A stretch of 20,539 nucleotides of DNA from Bacteroidaceae bacterium (GTDB taxonomy: Bacteria; Bacteroidota; Bacteroidia; Bacteroidales; Bacteroidaceae), in NCBI GenBank assembly GCA_021443405.1, contig JABUUA010000003.1, positions 4,926 to 25,464 of the forward strand, given 5' to 3'. The position numbers were made by a program, and so were the translations under genes. The notes beneath the pieces were generated by a model. It was not told the DNA's origin. It saw only the letters and a program-made list of their open reading frames with translations, and made no database searches. Below, piece by piece: positions 1-7,837 of this stretch (the stretch's first letter is position 1; the number at the start of each line of letters is the position of its first letter).

Positions 1-566
1 CGGTTGGCCAGCGGCGCGTAGATGTAGAGCGTCTCGCCGGCAATCTTGTACTGCTTGTTCGGTCGCTGACTGCCGAGCGTGCGCATGTTGTGCAGTCGGT
101 CGCTGATTTTGATGAGGATGACGCGGATGTCGTCGCTCATCGTCAGCAGCAGTTTCTTGAAACTTTCCGCCTGCGCCGAAGCCTTGTCGCCGAAGATTCC
201 TCCCGAGATTTTCGTCAGTCCGTCCACGATTTGCGCCACCTTCGGACCGAAGATGTTCTCGATGTCCTCCACCGTGAAGTCGGTGTCCTCCACCACGTCG
301 TGCAGCAGCGCAGAGCAGATGCTGGTGCTGCCGAGGCCGATTTCCTCGCAGGCAATCTGCGCCACGGCCAGCGGATGCATGATGTACGGCTCGCCGGAGA
401 GGCGGCGGACTCCTTTGTGGGCTTGCCGCGCAAAGTTGAAGGCGCGGGTGATGATGTCCACTTTCTTGCGATGGCGGCTATGTAAATAAGTATCGAGCAA
501 GTGCTGGAAAGCGGCCTCCACCATGAGGTCGTCTTCCTGTTCTCGGGTCAGTTTCTGTTCGTCCAT
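1..566 (-). CDS. rel: Bifunctional (p)ppGpp synthetase/hydrolase (RelA/SpoT family), N-terminal part
   Basis: The gene enters from the left edge and only its first 188 codons are present. They cover the N-terminal HD hydrolase domain and the beginning of the linker to the synthetase domain. Visible motifs are QAHKG (H50), the HP pair at 64-65, LLHDVVEDT with H89-D90 and E93-D94, and KISDRLHNMRTL near 153-164. The HDxxED motif is intact, which in this family marks a protein able to hydrolyse ppGpp; monofunctional RelA has lost it. The synthetase, TGS and ACT domains would lie beyond the window. I chose the ATG at 566 because the protein begins at the usual distance from the HD core. It lies 62 bp after the lytic transglycosylase gene on the same strand and is probably the last visible member of the parA-parB unit. 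Family assignment is very safe; the bifunctional reading is from the HD motif only. Confidence 0.96.
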   Translation of the reverse strand, partial: MDEQKLTREQEDDLMVEAAFQHLLDTYLHSRHRKKVDIITRAFNFARQAHKGVRRLSGEPYIMHPLAVAQIACEEIGLGSTSICSALLHDVVEDTDFTVEDIENIFGPKVAQIVDGLTKISGGIFGDKASAQAESFKKLLLTMSDDIRVILIKISDRLHNMRTLGSQRPNKQYKIAGETLYIYAPLAN

Positions 567-628
567 AGTCTTTGTGCGCTTCGACGGTTAAACGTGAAAT
601 GAATGGCGATTGTTCAAGGGCGGCGGTG

Positions 629-1909
629 TCAGCGAACGCGCAACTTCTGTCCCGGGCGGATGCTGTTGCCCCGCATGCCGTTGAGACTGCGGAGTCGGGC
701 CACCGTTGTGCCGTTGCGTCGGGCAATGGCGCCCAGCGTATCGCCGCGGCGGACTGTCACCGAGCGGCCGCCACGCGACTTTTTACTGCTTGCTTTCGGC
801 GCTGCGGCCTCGTTCACCTCCACTTCGGTCTTGGCAAAGAGCTCCGTGGCTCGGTGAGAATAGACGCTGTCGCCAGCCTCGATGAAAGCGTTGATGGCTT
901 GCATGGGCATGCGCAGCGAGCTGGGGCGGGCGTTGCCGGGAACCAGCGTGGTGCGGTACTGCGGGTTGAGCGCCTTGAGTTCGTCCATCGACACGTTGCA
1001 GAGCTCGTGAATCTGCTCGAAACGAACGTCGCGGCTGACCATAATCGTGTCGGTGCCGCTGGGCAACGTCGTGTTCACGGGACAGATGTTATGCTCGCAA
1101 TAATAGTTCATGATGTAGTTGGCGGCGATGAAGGCCGGCACATAGCCGCGGGTTTCGGCCGGAAGATAGGGGTAAATCGTCCAGTAGTCCTTCGAGCCTC
1201 CGGCGCGCTTGATGGCCTTGTTCACATTGTTCGGACCGCAGTTATACGAGGCGATGACCAGTGTCCAGTCGCCAAAGATGTCGTAAAGGTCCTTCAGATA
1301 ATGCGCGGCCGCATTGGAAGCCTTCACCGGGTCGCGGCGTTCGTCCACAAGACTGGTTATCTCCAGTCCGTACTGCTTGCCCGTGGTAATCATGAACTGC
1401 CAGAGACCGGCGGCGCCGGCACGGCTTGTCGCGCCGGGGTTGAGCGCGCTCTCGATGACCGGCAGGTACTTGAGTTCAATCGGAATCTGGTAAGATTCGA
1501 GCGCTTCTTCAAAGATAGGATTGTAGAAATTGCTCTGGCCGAGCATCAGAGACACGCTGCGTCGCAGGCGGCCACTGTACTGGTCGATGAACTTCCTAAC
1601 GACATCGTTGTACGGCATGTCGATGACGGTCGGCAGATGCTGCAGTCGCTGGATGTATTCTTCCTTGGTGTATTCGGGGTTTTCCTTGCCCGCGTCGCAA
1701 TCCTCGTCGAAGGTAAGGAAGTTGCGCGTGTTCCACTCGTGGAGCAGAGAGTCCACTTCGTTCTGCATCATTCCCTCGGGAAGTCCGATGGACTGCTCCT
1801 TGCCCATCTCCTCGTCGAAGACCGTGATTTCGTTCTGAGCCTGCGCGTGCAGGGCGGTCAGGCCGAAGGTGAGTAGCAGGCAGGAGCGTGAAAATATGTT
1901 CTTTTCCAT
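629..1909 (-). CDS. Membrane-bound lytic murein transglycosylase with LysM domain (MltD-like)
   Basis: The 426-residue product has a signal peptide (hydrophobic stretch 9-20, likely cleavage after AQA near 24), so it acts in the periplasm. An SLT (GH23) domain spans about 135-270: the catalytic glutamate is E153 in VIESALNP, followed by GAAGLWQF (165-172) and YNCGPNNVNKA (222-232), all standard for MltD-type enzymes that cut glycan strands to give 1,6-anhydro-muropeptides. A LysM peptidoglycan-binding domain closes the protein (384-426, VRRGDTLGAIARRNG). Residues 289-334 may be a second, degenerate LysM. No lipobox cysteine is evident at the signal-peptide end, unlike E. coli MltD. It sits between the DUF5683 gene (36 bp upstream) and rel, an order typical of Bacteroidota. 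Enzyme family is secure; the exact Mlt subtype is inferred. Confidence 0.95.
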   Translation of the reverse strand: MEKNIFSRSCLLLTFGLTALHAQAQNEITVFDEEMGKEQSIGLPEGMMQNEVDSLLHEWNTRNFLTFDEDCDAGKENPEYTKEEYIQRLQHLPTVIDMPYNDVVRKFIDQYSGRLRRSVSLMLGQSNFYNPIFEEALESYQIPIELKYLPVIESALNPGATSRAGAAGLWQFMITTGKQYGLEITSLVDERRDPVKASNAAAHYLKDLYDIFGDWTLVIASYNCGPNNVNKAIKRAGGSKDYWTIYPYLPAETRGYVPAFIAANYIMNYYCEHNICPVNTTLPSGTDTIMVSRDVRFEQIHELCNVSMDELKALNPQYRTTLVPGNARPSSLRMPMQAINAFIEAGDSVYSHRATELFAKTEVEVNEAAAPKASSKKSRGGRSVTVRRGDTLGAIARRNGTTVARLRSLNGMRGNSIRPGQKLRVR

Positions 1910-1945
1910 AAGTCTGTGGTATTATCTAAGCTTGTTATTTTCGTG

Positions 1946-2701
1946 TTAAAACAAAAGATTGCACTGCACGCCGAATGCTTTGGGCGTACGGTGCTGGGCA
2001 AACGTGGGCGTACCCAGTGAGATGACGGCCGGCTCGAGCCGAAGACTGAGGTCGGGCGATATGTCGAACGTCGATAGTTCCGCGTCGATGTAGGCGTCGG
2101 CCACCGTGATGGCATAGACGGCGATGAAGGCAATCACGCTCATGTCACGATATTTGCGGAAGTGGTCTTTCTTGTTCTTGAAGATAGTTTTGAAGCGTTC
2201 TTCCTTTCCCGTGATATCGTAGTTGAGCGGCAACATCTTGGTGTAGCTTTTCGTGTTGGGGTCGTCGTCCATGATGTCCAGGTAGGCCTGTGAGTAGTCG
2301 CGCAACATCTGGTTGTTCCACGTGAGGGCGTACATGCAGCCCAGGAACCCGCCGTAGAACACGGGTAACTTCCAATATTTCCGGTTGTATATCTGGCCAC
2401 CGCCGGGGAACACGAGGCCAATCCACATGGCTCGTATGGGGTCGGGGGTGAACAGACGCTTGTCGCGCTTCGGCATCACCAGCGCGGCTTGCAGCACACC
2501 CGCCGTGTCAATCGGTGTTTCGGGGGTCAGCGCCGCCTCGCTCGTCCCGGTGATAGTGGGCAGGACTACGGCAATAGTGTCCTGCGCCGAGGCGGTGAGT
2601 GCGCCGAGCACACAGAGCAGACCGCAGAGCGCGCGGAACAGAAGAGGAATGTTCGGCGTGCTGTGTGTGCGACTTTGTGTGCTCGGTGCGAGGTGTTTCA
2701 T
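1946..2701 (-). CDS. DUF5683 domain membrane protein encoded next to parB
   Basis: A 251-residue protein with an N-terminal export signal (hydrophobic 18-38, likely cleavage after ASA near 39) and a DUF5683 core. The core is recognised by DPIRAMWIGLVFPGGGQIYNRKYW (split: DPIRAMWIGLVF then PGGGQIYN at 99-106) followed by a hydrophobic stretch about 113-127. A second hydrophobic stretch near 190-205 may also be membrane inserted. The biochemical role of this family is not known to me. Its ATG (2701-2699) overlaps the last base of the parB stop codon (TGATG), so the two are almost certainly translationally coupled. The conserved placement between parB and a lytic transglycosylase suggests a link between chromosome partition and the envelope, but that is inference from gene order only. 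Confidence 0.88.
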   Translation of the reverse strand: MKHLAPSTQSRTHSTPNIPLLFRALCGLLCVLGALTASAQDTIAVVLPTITGTSEAALTPETPIDTAGVLQAALVMPKRDKRLFTPDPIRAMWIGLVFPGGGQIYNRKYWKLPVFYGGFLGCMYALTWNNQMLRDYSQAYLDIMDDDPNTKSYTKMLPLNYDITGKEERFKTIFKNKKDHFRKYRDMSVIAFIAVYAITVADAYIDAELSTFDISPDLSLRLEPAVISLGTPTFAQHRTPKAFGVQCNLLF

Positions 2702-3594
2702 CAGTTGTCCAGTTGCTTGAAGAGCGTCATGAGTTGTTGCAGTTCCTCGTCGTTGGCGAAGGGGATGCTTATCTTGCCGCGTCCTTTGCCCGTGCAGGTC
2801 ATCTGCACCTTCTGGCTCAGCACCTTGCTCAGCATGGTGCGCATCGCCACGTGGGCGTCGGAAAGCTGGGTTCCTTTGGCTTTCAAGGCCTTGCCGCCGG
2901 TGTTCACGGTCTCGCCCTCCATGAGGTTCTTCACCATTTCCTCCACCTTGCGCACGCTCAGACCCTGGCGCGTGATTTCGGCGAACACCTTGAGTTGCAG
3001 GGTGGGATTGTCCAGCGAGAGCAGGGCACGGGCGTGACCCATGTCGAGTTCCTTGTTCTTCAGCGCCATTTGTATGGAAGCGGGCAGCTTCAGCAGGCGC
3101 AGATAGTTGGTGATGGTGGTGCGGTTCTTGCCCACACGCTCGGACAGTCGTTCCTGCGTGAGGTTGTATTGCTCGAGCAAGTGCTGGTAGGCGAGGGCGA
3201 TTTCCAAGGAGTTGAGGTTCTCGCGCTGTATGTTCTCCACCAGCGCCATCTCCATCATGTTCTCGTCGTCAACGGTGCGCACATAGGCGGGGATGCGGAT
3301 GAGCCCGGCCTTTTGCGAGGCGCGCCAGCGTCGTTCACCGGCGATGATGGTGTAGGTGCCGTCGCCCATGTCGCGCACGGTGATGGGCTGGATGATGCCT
3401 ATCTCCTTGATGCTGTCGGCCAGTTCCTGCAGCGCCTGCTCGTCGAAGTCGCGGCGCGGCTGGTTGGCGTTGGGCTTGATGGCGTAGATTTCTATTTCGC
3501 TGATCGACGACGAACCTTGGGTTCTCACCTCACCCGTCTGGATGAGTGCGTCGAGTCCGCGGCCTAAGGCGGGGAATTTCTTGTGAGGAGGCAT
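2701..3594 (-). CDS. parB: Chromosome partitioning protein ParB (Spo0J family)
   Basis: A 297-residue ParB with all family landmarks in order: the N-terminal GRGLDALI segment (11-18) that in this family stimulates the ParA ATPase; the ParB/sulfiredoxin-fold CTP-binding domain with GERRWRA (86-92) and ENIQREN (120-126); the helix-turn-helix that reads parS (LTQERLSERVGKNRTTI, about 145-161); and a C-terminal dimerisation region ending at residue 297. ParB loads at parS as a CTP-dependent clamp and spreads along DNA, working with ParA to segregate the origin region. Its start lies 291 bp after the end of parA on the same strand, an unusually long gap for this pair, and I see no clear TAnnTTTG promoter for parB within it. 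The gene is intact. Confidence 0.97.
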   Translation of the reverse strand: MPPHKKFPALGRGLDALIQTGEVRTQGSSSISEIEIYAIKPNANQPRRDFDEQALQELADSIKEIGIIQPITVRDMGDGTYTIIAGERRWRASQKAGLIRIPAYVRTVDDENMMEMALVENIQRENLNSLEIALAYQHLLEQYNLTQERLSERVGKNRTTITNYLRLLKLPASIQMALKNKELDMGHARALLSLDNPTLQLKVFAEITRQGLSVRKVEEMVKNLMEGETVNTGGKALKAKGTQLSDAHVAMRTMLSKVLSQKVQMTCTGKGRGKISIPFANDEELQQLMTLFKQLDN

Positions 3595-3885
3595 ATTCTT
3601 TGTCTTTTTGTTTTAGTTTACGAATGCTTGAATGGACAGTGGTCCGAGGGGGGGGACAGCGCGCGGCGACCCAGGAGGAGGCGACGTTTCGGCCCGGTGT
3701 GTAGGGGGATGTTTCTGCGCGTCGTCGGAGGGTCGTCTGGACGGCGTGATTTCGTCACCAGCGAAAAAAATTTTTTTCTAAGAAAAACGGACGATTTCTT
3801 TAGAAAATTTTCCATTTTTTCTTAGACGAATGAAGGTCTCCGTCCAGACGCGATTTTTCAGTCCTCTGCGTGCCCGTCCTTTTTC
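3595..3885. other. parA-parB intergenic region with A/T palindromes inside an inverted repeat
   Basis: I see no gene here: the short open frames on both strands have low-complexity, Arg/Pro-rich translations resembling nothing I know. What is visible is structure. An 11-bp perfect inverted repeat (CGTCTGGACGG at 3734-3744, CCGTCCAGACG at 3840-3850) encloses about 95 bp of A/T-rich sequence. Inside are a 16-bp perfect palindrome of seven A and seven T between G and C (3763-3778), an overlapping TTTTTCT-A-AGAAAAA dyad (3773-3787), and a TTTCT-TT-AGAAA dyad (3797-3808). Near the parB side is a run of eight or more G (about 3650-3657). It could act as a partial terminator or processing site setting the ParA:ParB ratio, or as a bent or easily melted DNA site; the sequence alone does not decide. 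Confidence 0.6.
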
Positions 3886-4650
3886 CTACTTGTAACGCTG
3901 TATGATTTCCTTGGCGAGCGCCAGGTGATTGCGCGACCCTGTGGAGTTGACGTCGTAGAGAATGGCCGGGACTCCGTGGCCGGGTGCCTCGCTCAACGTA
4001 ACATTTCGCTGTATCACGGTCTTGAAGACGAGCTCCTGGAAGTGGCGCTTCACCTCGTCGTACACTTGGTTCGCAAGGCGCAGACGCTTGTCGTACATCG
4101 TCAGCAGGAAGCCTTCGATGGCCAGTTCAGGGTTGAGGTTGCTCTTGATGATGCGGATGGTGTTGAGGAGTTTGCTGATTCCCTCGAGTGCGAAATACTC
4201 GCACTGCACGGGAATGATGACGCTGTCGGCGGCGGTGAGCACGTTCACAGTGATGAGACCGAGTGAAGGACTGCAGTCCACTAAGATGTAGTCATACTCT
4301 TCGCGCAAGGGCGCCAGCATCTTCTTCACGATGTGCTCGCGGTTCGGTAAGTGTGGCAACTCGATTTCCGCGCCCACCAAATCGATGTGCGAGGGTATGA
4401 GGTCGAGTCCGTTGATGTCGGTAGTATAGATGGCGTCGTGCGGGTCAATGCCGTCGAGCAGGCAGTTGTAGAAAGAATATTCCACGTTTGCCACGTCGAT
4501 GCCCATGCCCGAAGAGGCGTTGGCCTGCGGGTCAGCGTCCACAACGAGTACAGATTTTTCGAGCGTCGCAAGCGAGGCCGCCAGGTTCATTGTGGTGGTG
4601 GTTTTGCCCACGCCGCCTTTCTGATTAGCTAAAGCAATAATTCTGCCCAT
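3886..4650 (-). CDS. parA: Chromosome partitioning ATPase ParA (Soj/MinD superfamily)
   Basis: A 254-residue ParA/Soj ATPase. The open frame continues upstream to 4926, but the true start is surely the ATG at 4650, because the canonical N-terminus MGRIIALANQKGGVGKTTTT begins there and the upstream codons read through the promoter. The deviant Walker A motif KGGVGKTT is at 11-18, with the family's signature lysine K11; VVDADPQ (37-43) is the switch I/Walker A' region; DYILVDCSPSLG is the Walker B region. It binds DNA non-specifically as an ATP dimer and is released by ParB, driving movement of the origin region. It is the first gene of the minus-strand partition/envelope unit and is divergent from surE. 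The gene looks complete and normal in length for chromosomal ParA. Confidence 0.97.
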   Translation of the reverse strand: MGRIIALANQKGGVGKTTTTMNLAASLATLEKSVLVVDADPQANASSGMGIDVANVEYSFYNCLLDGIDPHDAIYTTDINGLDLIPSHIDLVGAEIELPHLPNREHIVKKMLAPLREEYDYILVDCSPSLGLITVNVLTAADSVIIPVQCEYFALEGISKLLNTIRIIKSNLNPELAIEGFLLTMYDKRLRLANQVYDEVKRHFQELVFKTVIQRNVTLSEAPGHGVPAILYDVNSTGSRNHLALAKEIIQRYK

Positions 4651-4678
4651 TACAATTGTCCTGTTAATATTAGCGATA

Positions 4679-4709
4679 CAAATATACGTCTTTTCGCGCA
4701 CATACGCAA
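4679..4709 (-). promoter_or_regulatory. Promoter for parA
   Basis: On the minus strand a TATATTTG box (4686-4679) matches the Bacteroidota -7 consensus TAnnTTTG, with a TTG (4709-4707) 20 bp upstream as a partial -33 box. The predicted transcript start, a few bases downstream, leaves a leader of roughly 25 nt before the parA ATG at 4650. Read by eye; not measured. Confidence 0.65.
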
Positions 4710-4756
4710 TAATAAGTGTGCGAAACAAGGTTAAATGTCGATAACTCGCCGTTTTT

Positions 4757-4788
4757 GTTGATAACTTTACTACTTTTTCGTAACTTTG
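4757..4788 (+). promoter_or_regulatory. Promoter for the surE-lpxB-menA unit
   Basis: TAACTTTG at 4781-4788 fits the Bacteroidota -7 box. A GTTG at 4757-4760 stands 20 bp upstream as a weak -33 box, and TTTG at 4754-4757 is an alternative at 23 bp. It is back to back with the parA promoter, about 70 bp apart. The leader to the preferred surE start (4880) would be about 85 nt; with the alternative ATG at 4850 it would be about 55 nt. Confidence 0.6.
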
Positions 4789-4879
4789 TACCAAAGAAAA
4801 TGCGGGAGAGCGCGCTTGCGACGCGAAGAAAACGTCCTCGTAACCGACAGTGCGCGCCCCCGTGAAACCTATACCGACT

Positions 4880-5677
4880 ATGGACAAAAAGACAGCAACA
4901 CCCCGTCCGCTCATCCTCATCACCAACGACGACGGCTACCAGGCCCAGGGCATCGGCGAGCTGGCGACCTTGATGCGGGAACTGGGCGACGTGGTCGTGG
5001 TGGCGCCCGACGCGGCTCGTTCGGGAGCCGGGTGCAGCATCACCAGCACACAGCCTGTGTCGCTCCAGCTCGTTCGCCGCGAGACCTCCGACCACGCACA
5101 CGGCTGTGAGGTGTGGGCCTGCTCGGGACTGCCCGTCGATTGCGTGAAGCTGGCGTGCGAAGCCGTCTGCCCCCGCCGTCCCGACCTCGTGGTGAGCGGC
5201 ATCAACCACGGCGACAACGCCAGTTGCAGCGTGCACTACAGCGGCACCATGGGCGCTGTGTTCGAGGCTTGTCTCAAGGGGATTCCCGCCATCGGGTTCA
5301 GTCTGCGCACCCTGAAGCACGAGTGCGACTTCGCCCCTTACCGCAAGGCGGTGCTGCGGGTGGCGACGAACGTGCTGACCGACGGCCTGCCCCATGGCAC
5401 TTGTCTCAACGTCAACTTCCCCGAGGTGCCCAAGCTCCGCGGCATCCGCGTCTGCCGCATGGCGCGCGGCGAGTGGATGAAGGAGTGGGCGGAAGTGCCT
5501 TGTCCGCGCGGCGGACGCTGGTTCTGGCTCACCGGCGAGTTCAACTTTCTGGAGCCGGAGGCCGACGACACCGACTACTGGGCCCTCGACCATGACTACG
5601 CCGCCGTGGTGCCCGTGAAGATGGACCTCACCGACTACACGCTGCTGCCGCGACTCGAGGCCGCTTTCACCGAATGA
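4880..5677 (+). CDS. surE: 5'/3'-nucleotidase SurE
   Basis: A 265-residue SurE-family metal-dependent phosphatase that removes phosphate from nucleoside monophosphates and related substrates in the cytoplasm. Motifs seen: ILITNDDGY with the metal-binding pair D17-D18, APDAARSGAG (S48 in the loop that binds phosphate), VSGINHGDNAS (N109 as metal ligand) and YSGTMGAVFEA (120-130). Length is normal for the family. An in-frame ATG at 4850 would add ten residues, but homologues start a few residues before the ITNDDG strand, so I prefer 4880 (MDKKTATPRP). There is no clear ribosome binding site for either. It heads a plus-strand run with lpxB 50 bp downstream; surE-lpxB adjacency is common in Bacteroidota. 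Confidence 0.96.
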   Translation: MDKKTATPRPLILITNDDGYQAQGIGELATLMRELGDVVVVAPDAARSGAGCSITSTQPVSLQLVRRETSDHAHGCEVWACSGLPVDCVKLACEAVCPRRPDLVVSGINHGDNASCSVHYSGTMGAVFEACLKGIPAIGFSLRTLKHECDFAPYRKAVLRVATNVLTDGLPHGTCLNVNFPEVPKLRGIRVCRMARGEWMKEWAEVPCPRGGRWFWLTGEFNFLEPEADDTDYWALDHDYAAVVPVKMDLTDYTLLPRLEAAFTE

Positions 5678-5727
5678 CGGCAGTTGTTGCACCCGCGTAA
5701 ACTCGAATGCTCGAACAACCGAAACCG

Positions 5728-6906
5728 ATGAAATACTACCTGATAGCCGGAGAAGCCAGTGGCGACTTGCACGCCTCGCACTTGATGCGCGCCCTTCGCG
5801 ACGCTGATGCCGAAGCCTCGTTCCGCTGTGTTGGCGGTGATCTCATGAAGGCGGAGGGGGCCACGCTCGTGCAGCATTACAGCGCGTTGGCCTATATGGG
5901 CATCGTGCCTGTGCTCCTCCACCTGCCCACCATTCTGCGGGGCATGCGTGAGTGTTGCGAGGACATTGTGCGCTGGCAGCCCGATGTGCTCATCCTCGTG
6001 GACTATCCCGGCTTCAATCTCAAGGTGGCGCGAACCATCAAAGACCGCACAAATATTCCGATTTTCTATTACATTGCACCCAAGTTATGGGCGTGGAAGG
6101 AGTACCGCATCAAGTCGATGCGGCGCTACGTCGACCGTCTCTATAGCATTCTGCCCTTCGAAGTTCCCTTCTTCGAGCAGAAACATCACTATCCTATTGA
6201 CTATGTGGGCAATCCGACAGTGGATGAAGTGGCGACCTACAGCGCCGTGCATCCCGTCGATGCCGCAGGTTTCCGTCAGCGGAATGGCTTGGACGAGCGG
6301 CCCATCATCGCCTTGTTAGCAGGCAGTCGGAAGCAGGAAATTCGTGACAATCTGGCGCGCATGGCCGAGGCCGCGCAGCCCTTTGCCCGCGATTATCAGC
6401 TCGTGCTTGCCGCGGCGCCCAGCATCGACGACGCCTACTACCGCGAGCAGACCACCCGTTGGGGCGTTCGTGTGGTGCGCGAACAGACGTATCCGTTGTT
6501 GCTGCACAGCACGGCGGCGCTGGTGACTAGCGGTACCGCCACCTTGGAGACGGCACTTTTCCGCGTGCCGCAGGTGGTGTGCTACTACATGAAGGCCGGT
6601 CGTCTGGCCAAGCTCGGCCAGCGTCTGGTGCTCAAGATTCCCTTCGTGTCGCTCGTCAATCTGGTGGCCGAACGCGAAGTGGTGCCCGAACTCGTGGCCA
6701 GCGACATGACGCCGGAGGCGGTGCGCCGCCATCTGGCCTCCATCCTGCCCGGAGGCGAGGCCCGCGACGCCCAGTTGCAGGGCTATGCCGACGTGGCCCG
6801 TCGGCTGGGCAATCCCGGTGCTCCCCAGCGCGCCGCCCAGCTGATGACGGAGCGACTGCGGGAGATGAAAACCGCTCAACCGAATATTCGAACTCAAAAT
6901 AGCTAA
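5728..6906 (+). CDS. lpxB: Lipid-A-disaccharide synthase
   Basis: A 392-residue LpxB, the GT19 glycosyltransferase that joins UDP-2,3-diacylglucosamine to lipid X (2,3-diacylglucosamine 1-phosphate) to make the lipid A disaccharide at the inner face of the cytoplasmic membrane. Visible motifs are the N-terminal LIAGEASGDLHASHL (5-19), VGGDLM, ALAYMGIVPVL, ILVDYPGFN, the FYYIAPKLWAWKEYRI block, LLAGSRKQEI and VTSGTATLETAL, all in family order. The frame opens at 5707, but the conserved start is MKYYLIAGEASGD, so I use the ATG at 5728. Length is typical. menA follows after 13 bp, pointing to co-transcription. Its presence indicates a Gram-negative outer membrane with lipid A. Confidence 0.97.
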   Translation: MKYYLIAGEASGDLHASHLMRALRDADAEASFRCVGGDLMKAEGATLVQHYSALAYMGIVPVLLHLPTILRGMRECCEDIVRWQPDVLILVDYPGFNLKVARTIKDRTNIPIFYYIAPKLWAWKEYRIKSMRRYVDRLYSILPFEVPFFEQKHHYPIDYVGNPTVDEVATYSAVHPVDAAGFRQRNGLDERPIIALLAGSRKQEIRDNLARMAEAAQPFARDYQLVLAAAPSIDDAYYREQTTRWGVRVVREQTYPLLLHSTAALVTSGTATLETALFRVPQVVCYYMKAGRLAKLGQRLVLKIPFVSLVNLVAEREVVPELVASDMTPEAVRRHLASILPGGEARDAQLQGYADVARRLGNPGAPQRAAQLMTERLREMKTAQPNIRTQNS

Positions 6907-6919
6907 GAAAGAAGAAACA

Positions 6920-7822
6920 ATGGAAAGGACTGTTAAGGATTGGATTGTGGCTACGCGTCCGTGGTCGTTCCCTGCTTCCACCATGCCCGTCGTCGTGACC
7001 ACGTGCATGATGTACTATCTCCACGACAACATCGACTTGAAACAACTCATCCCGTGCGCTCTGACGCTGGTGATGATGTGCCTGCTGCAAGCGAGCGGCA
7101 ACCTAATTAGTGACTATGCCGACCACGTGAAAGGGGTGGACCAGAAAGGCAGTCTCAACGGTGTCCGCCACATACAGTCGGGCCTGTTCCAGCCCATTGA
7201 GATTCTCACGATTGGGTGGTGCATACTCTGTTTCTGCGCGTTGCTGGGCTCTGCCCTCATCATTTGGTGGGATTTATCGTTGTTTCCGTTAGGTTTTTCG
7301 GGACTTCTGCTCACGGTTTTCTATCCGTTCCTCAAGTATCACGCCCTTGGCGACTTGGACATTCTACTTTGCTACGCCCTGCTTCCCTCGGTGGGCACGG
7401 CCCATCTGATAGTCGGCCGTTGGGAGTGGAGCGCCTTGTTGCTGTCGCTCACCTACGGACTCATGACGGTGGCCATCCTTCACGCCAACAACACACGCGA
7501 CTCCAAGAGCGACGCTCGCGTGGGCGCCGTGTCGCTGGCCGCGCTCATCGGACCGAAGACGTCGGCTTTCCTTTATACGCTCGAGGTGTTGCTTCCTTAT
7601 ATTATATTGGGCTATGCCATCTACGCAGGCTTTGCTCCTTACTTCAGTCTGCTGGCGTTCGTCGTCCTTCCGCTGTCTGTCAAGCACGCGCGACGCATTC
7701 TCAAGGCCGAGCCTTACGATGCGTTGGCCATTGCCGACCTCGACCAGAAGACCGCACAGATGCAGTTGCTGTTCTCACTGCTCCTGTCGTTGGGCTACCT
7801 TATTGGCATTGTTGTCGGCTAA
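6920..7822 (+). CDS. menA: 1,4-dihydroxy-2-naphthoate polyprenyltransferase (UbiA family)
   Basis: A 300-residue integral membrane prenyltransferase of the UbiA superfamily with about eight or nine hydrophobic segments. The first aspartate motif reads NLISDYADHVKGVDQ (N61, D65, D68, D74) and the second NNTRDSKSDARVG (N191, D194, D198); these bind Mg and the polyprenyl diphosphate. The N-terminal WIVATRPWSFPAS is characteristic of MenA, which attaches the isoprenoid tail to 1,4-dihydroxy-2-naphthoate to form demethylmenaquinone. No other men genes lie in the window. The gene is close behind lpxB and 15 bp ahead of the CPBP protease gene. Another UbiA-type activity cannot be fully excluded from sequence alone, but MenA is by far the best fit. 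Confidence 0.9.
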   Translation: MERTVKDWIVATRPWSFPASTMPVVVTTCMMYYLHDNIDLKQLIPCALTLVMMCLLQASGNLISDYADHVKGVDQKGSLNGVRHIQSGLFQPIEILTIGWCILCFCALLGSALIIWWDLSLFPLGFSGLLLTVFYPFLKYHALGDLDILLCYALLPSVGTAHLIVGRWEWSALLLSLTYGLMTVAILHANNTRDSKSDARVGAVSLAALIGPKTSAFLYTLEVLLPYIILGYAIYAGFAPYFSLLAFVVLPLSVKHARRILKAEPYDALAIADLDQKTAQMQLLFSLLLSLGYLIGIVVG

Positions 7823-7837
7823 ACGTCCAGTTGTCTG

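Noticed and set aside
572..1876. A 434-codon open frame on the plus strand opposite the lytic transglycosylase gene.
   Set aside because: It is a shadow of the real gene: it mirrors the minus-strand frame, starts at TTG, and its translation is rich in His, Arg, Val and Ala with no domain or signal.
2599..3567. A 322-codon plus-strand frame opposite parB.
   Set aside because: parB has complete family motifs on the other strand; the shadow translation matches nothing.
3618..3815. A 65-codon minus-strand frame in the parA-parB gap that could be a small basic protein.
   Set aside because: Its N-terminus is encoded by the A/T palindromes and the remainder by low-complexity GC-rich DNA; Arg/Pro-rich, no start signal, and its complement is also open.
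4670..5692. A 340-codon minus-strand frame opposite surE.
   Set aside because: It covers both the surE gene and the divergent promoters, and its translation has the His/Gly/Val-rich look of an antisense shadow.
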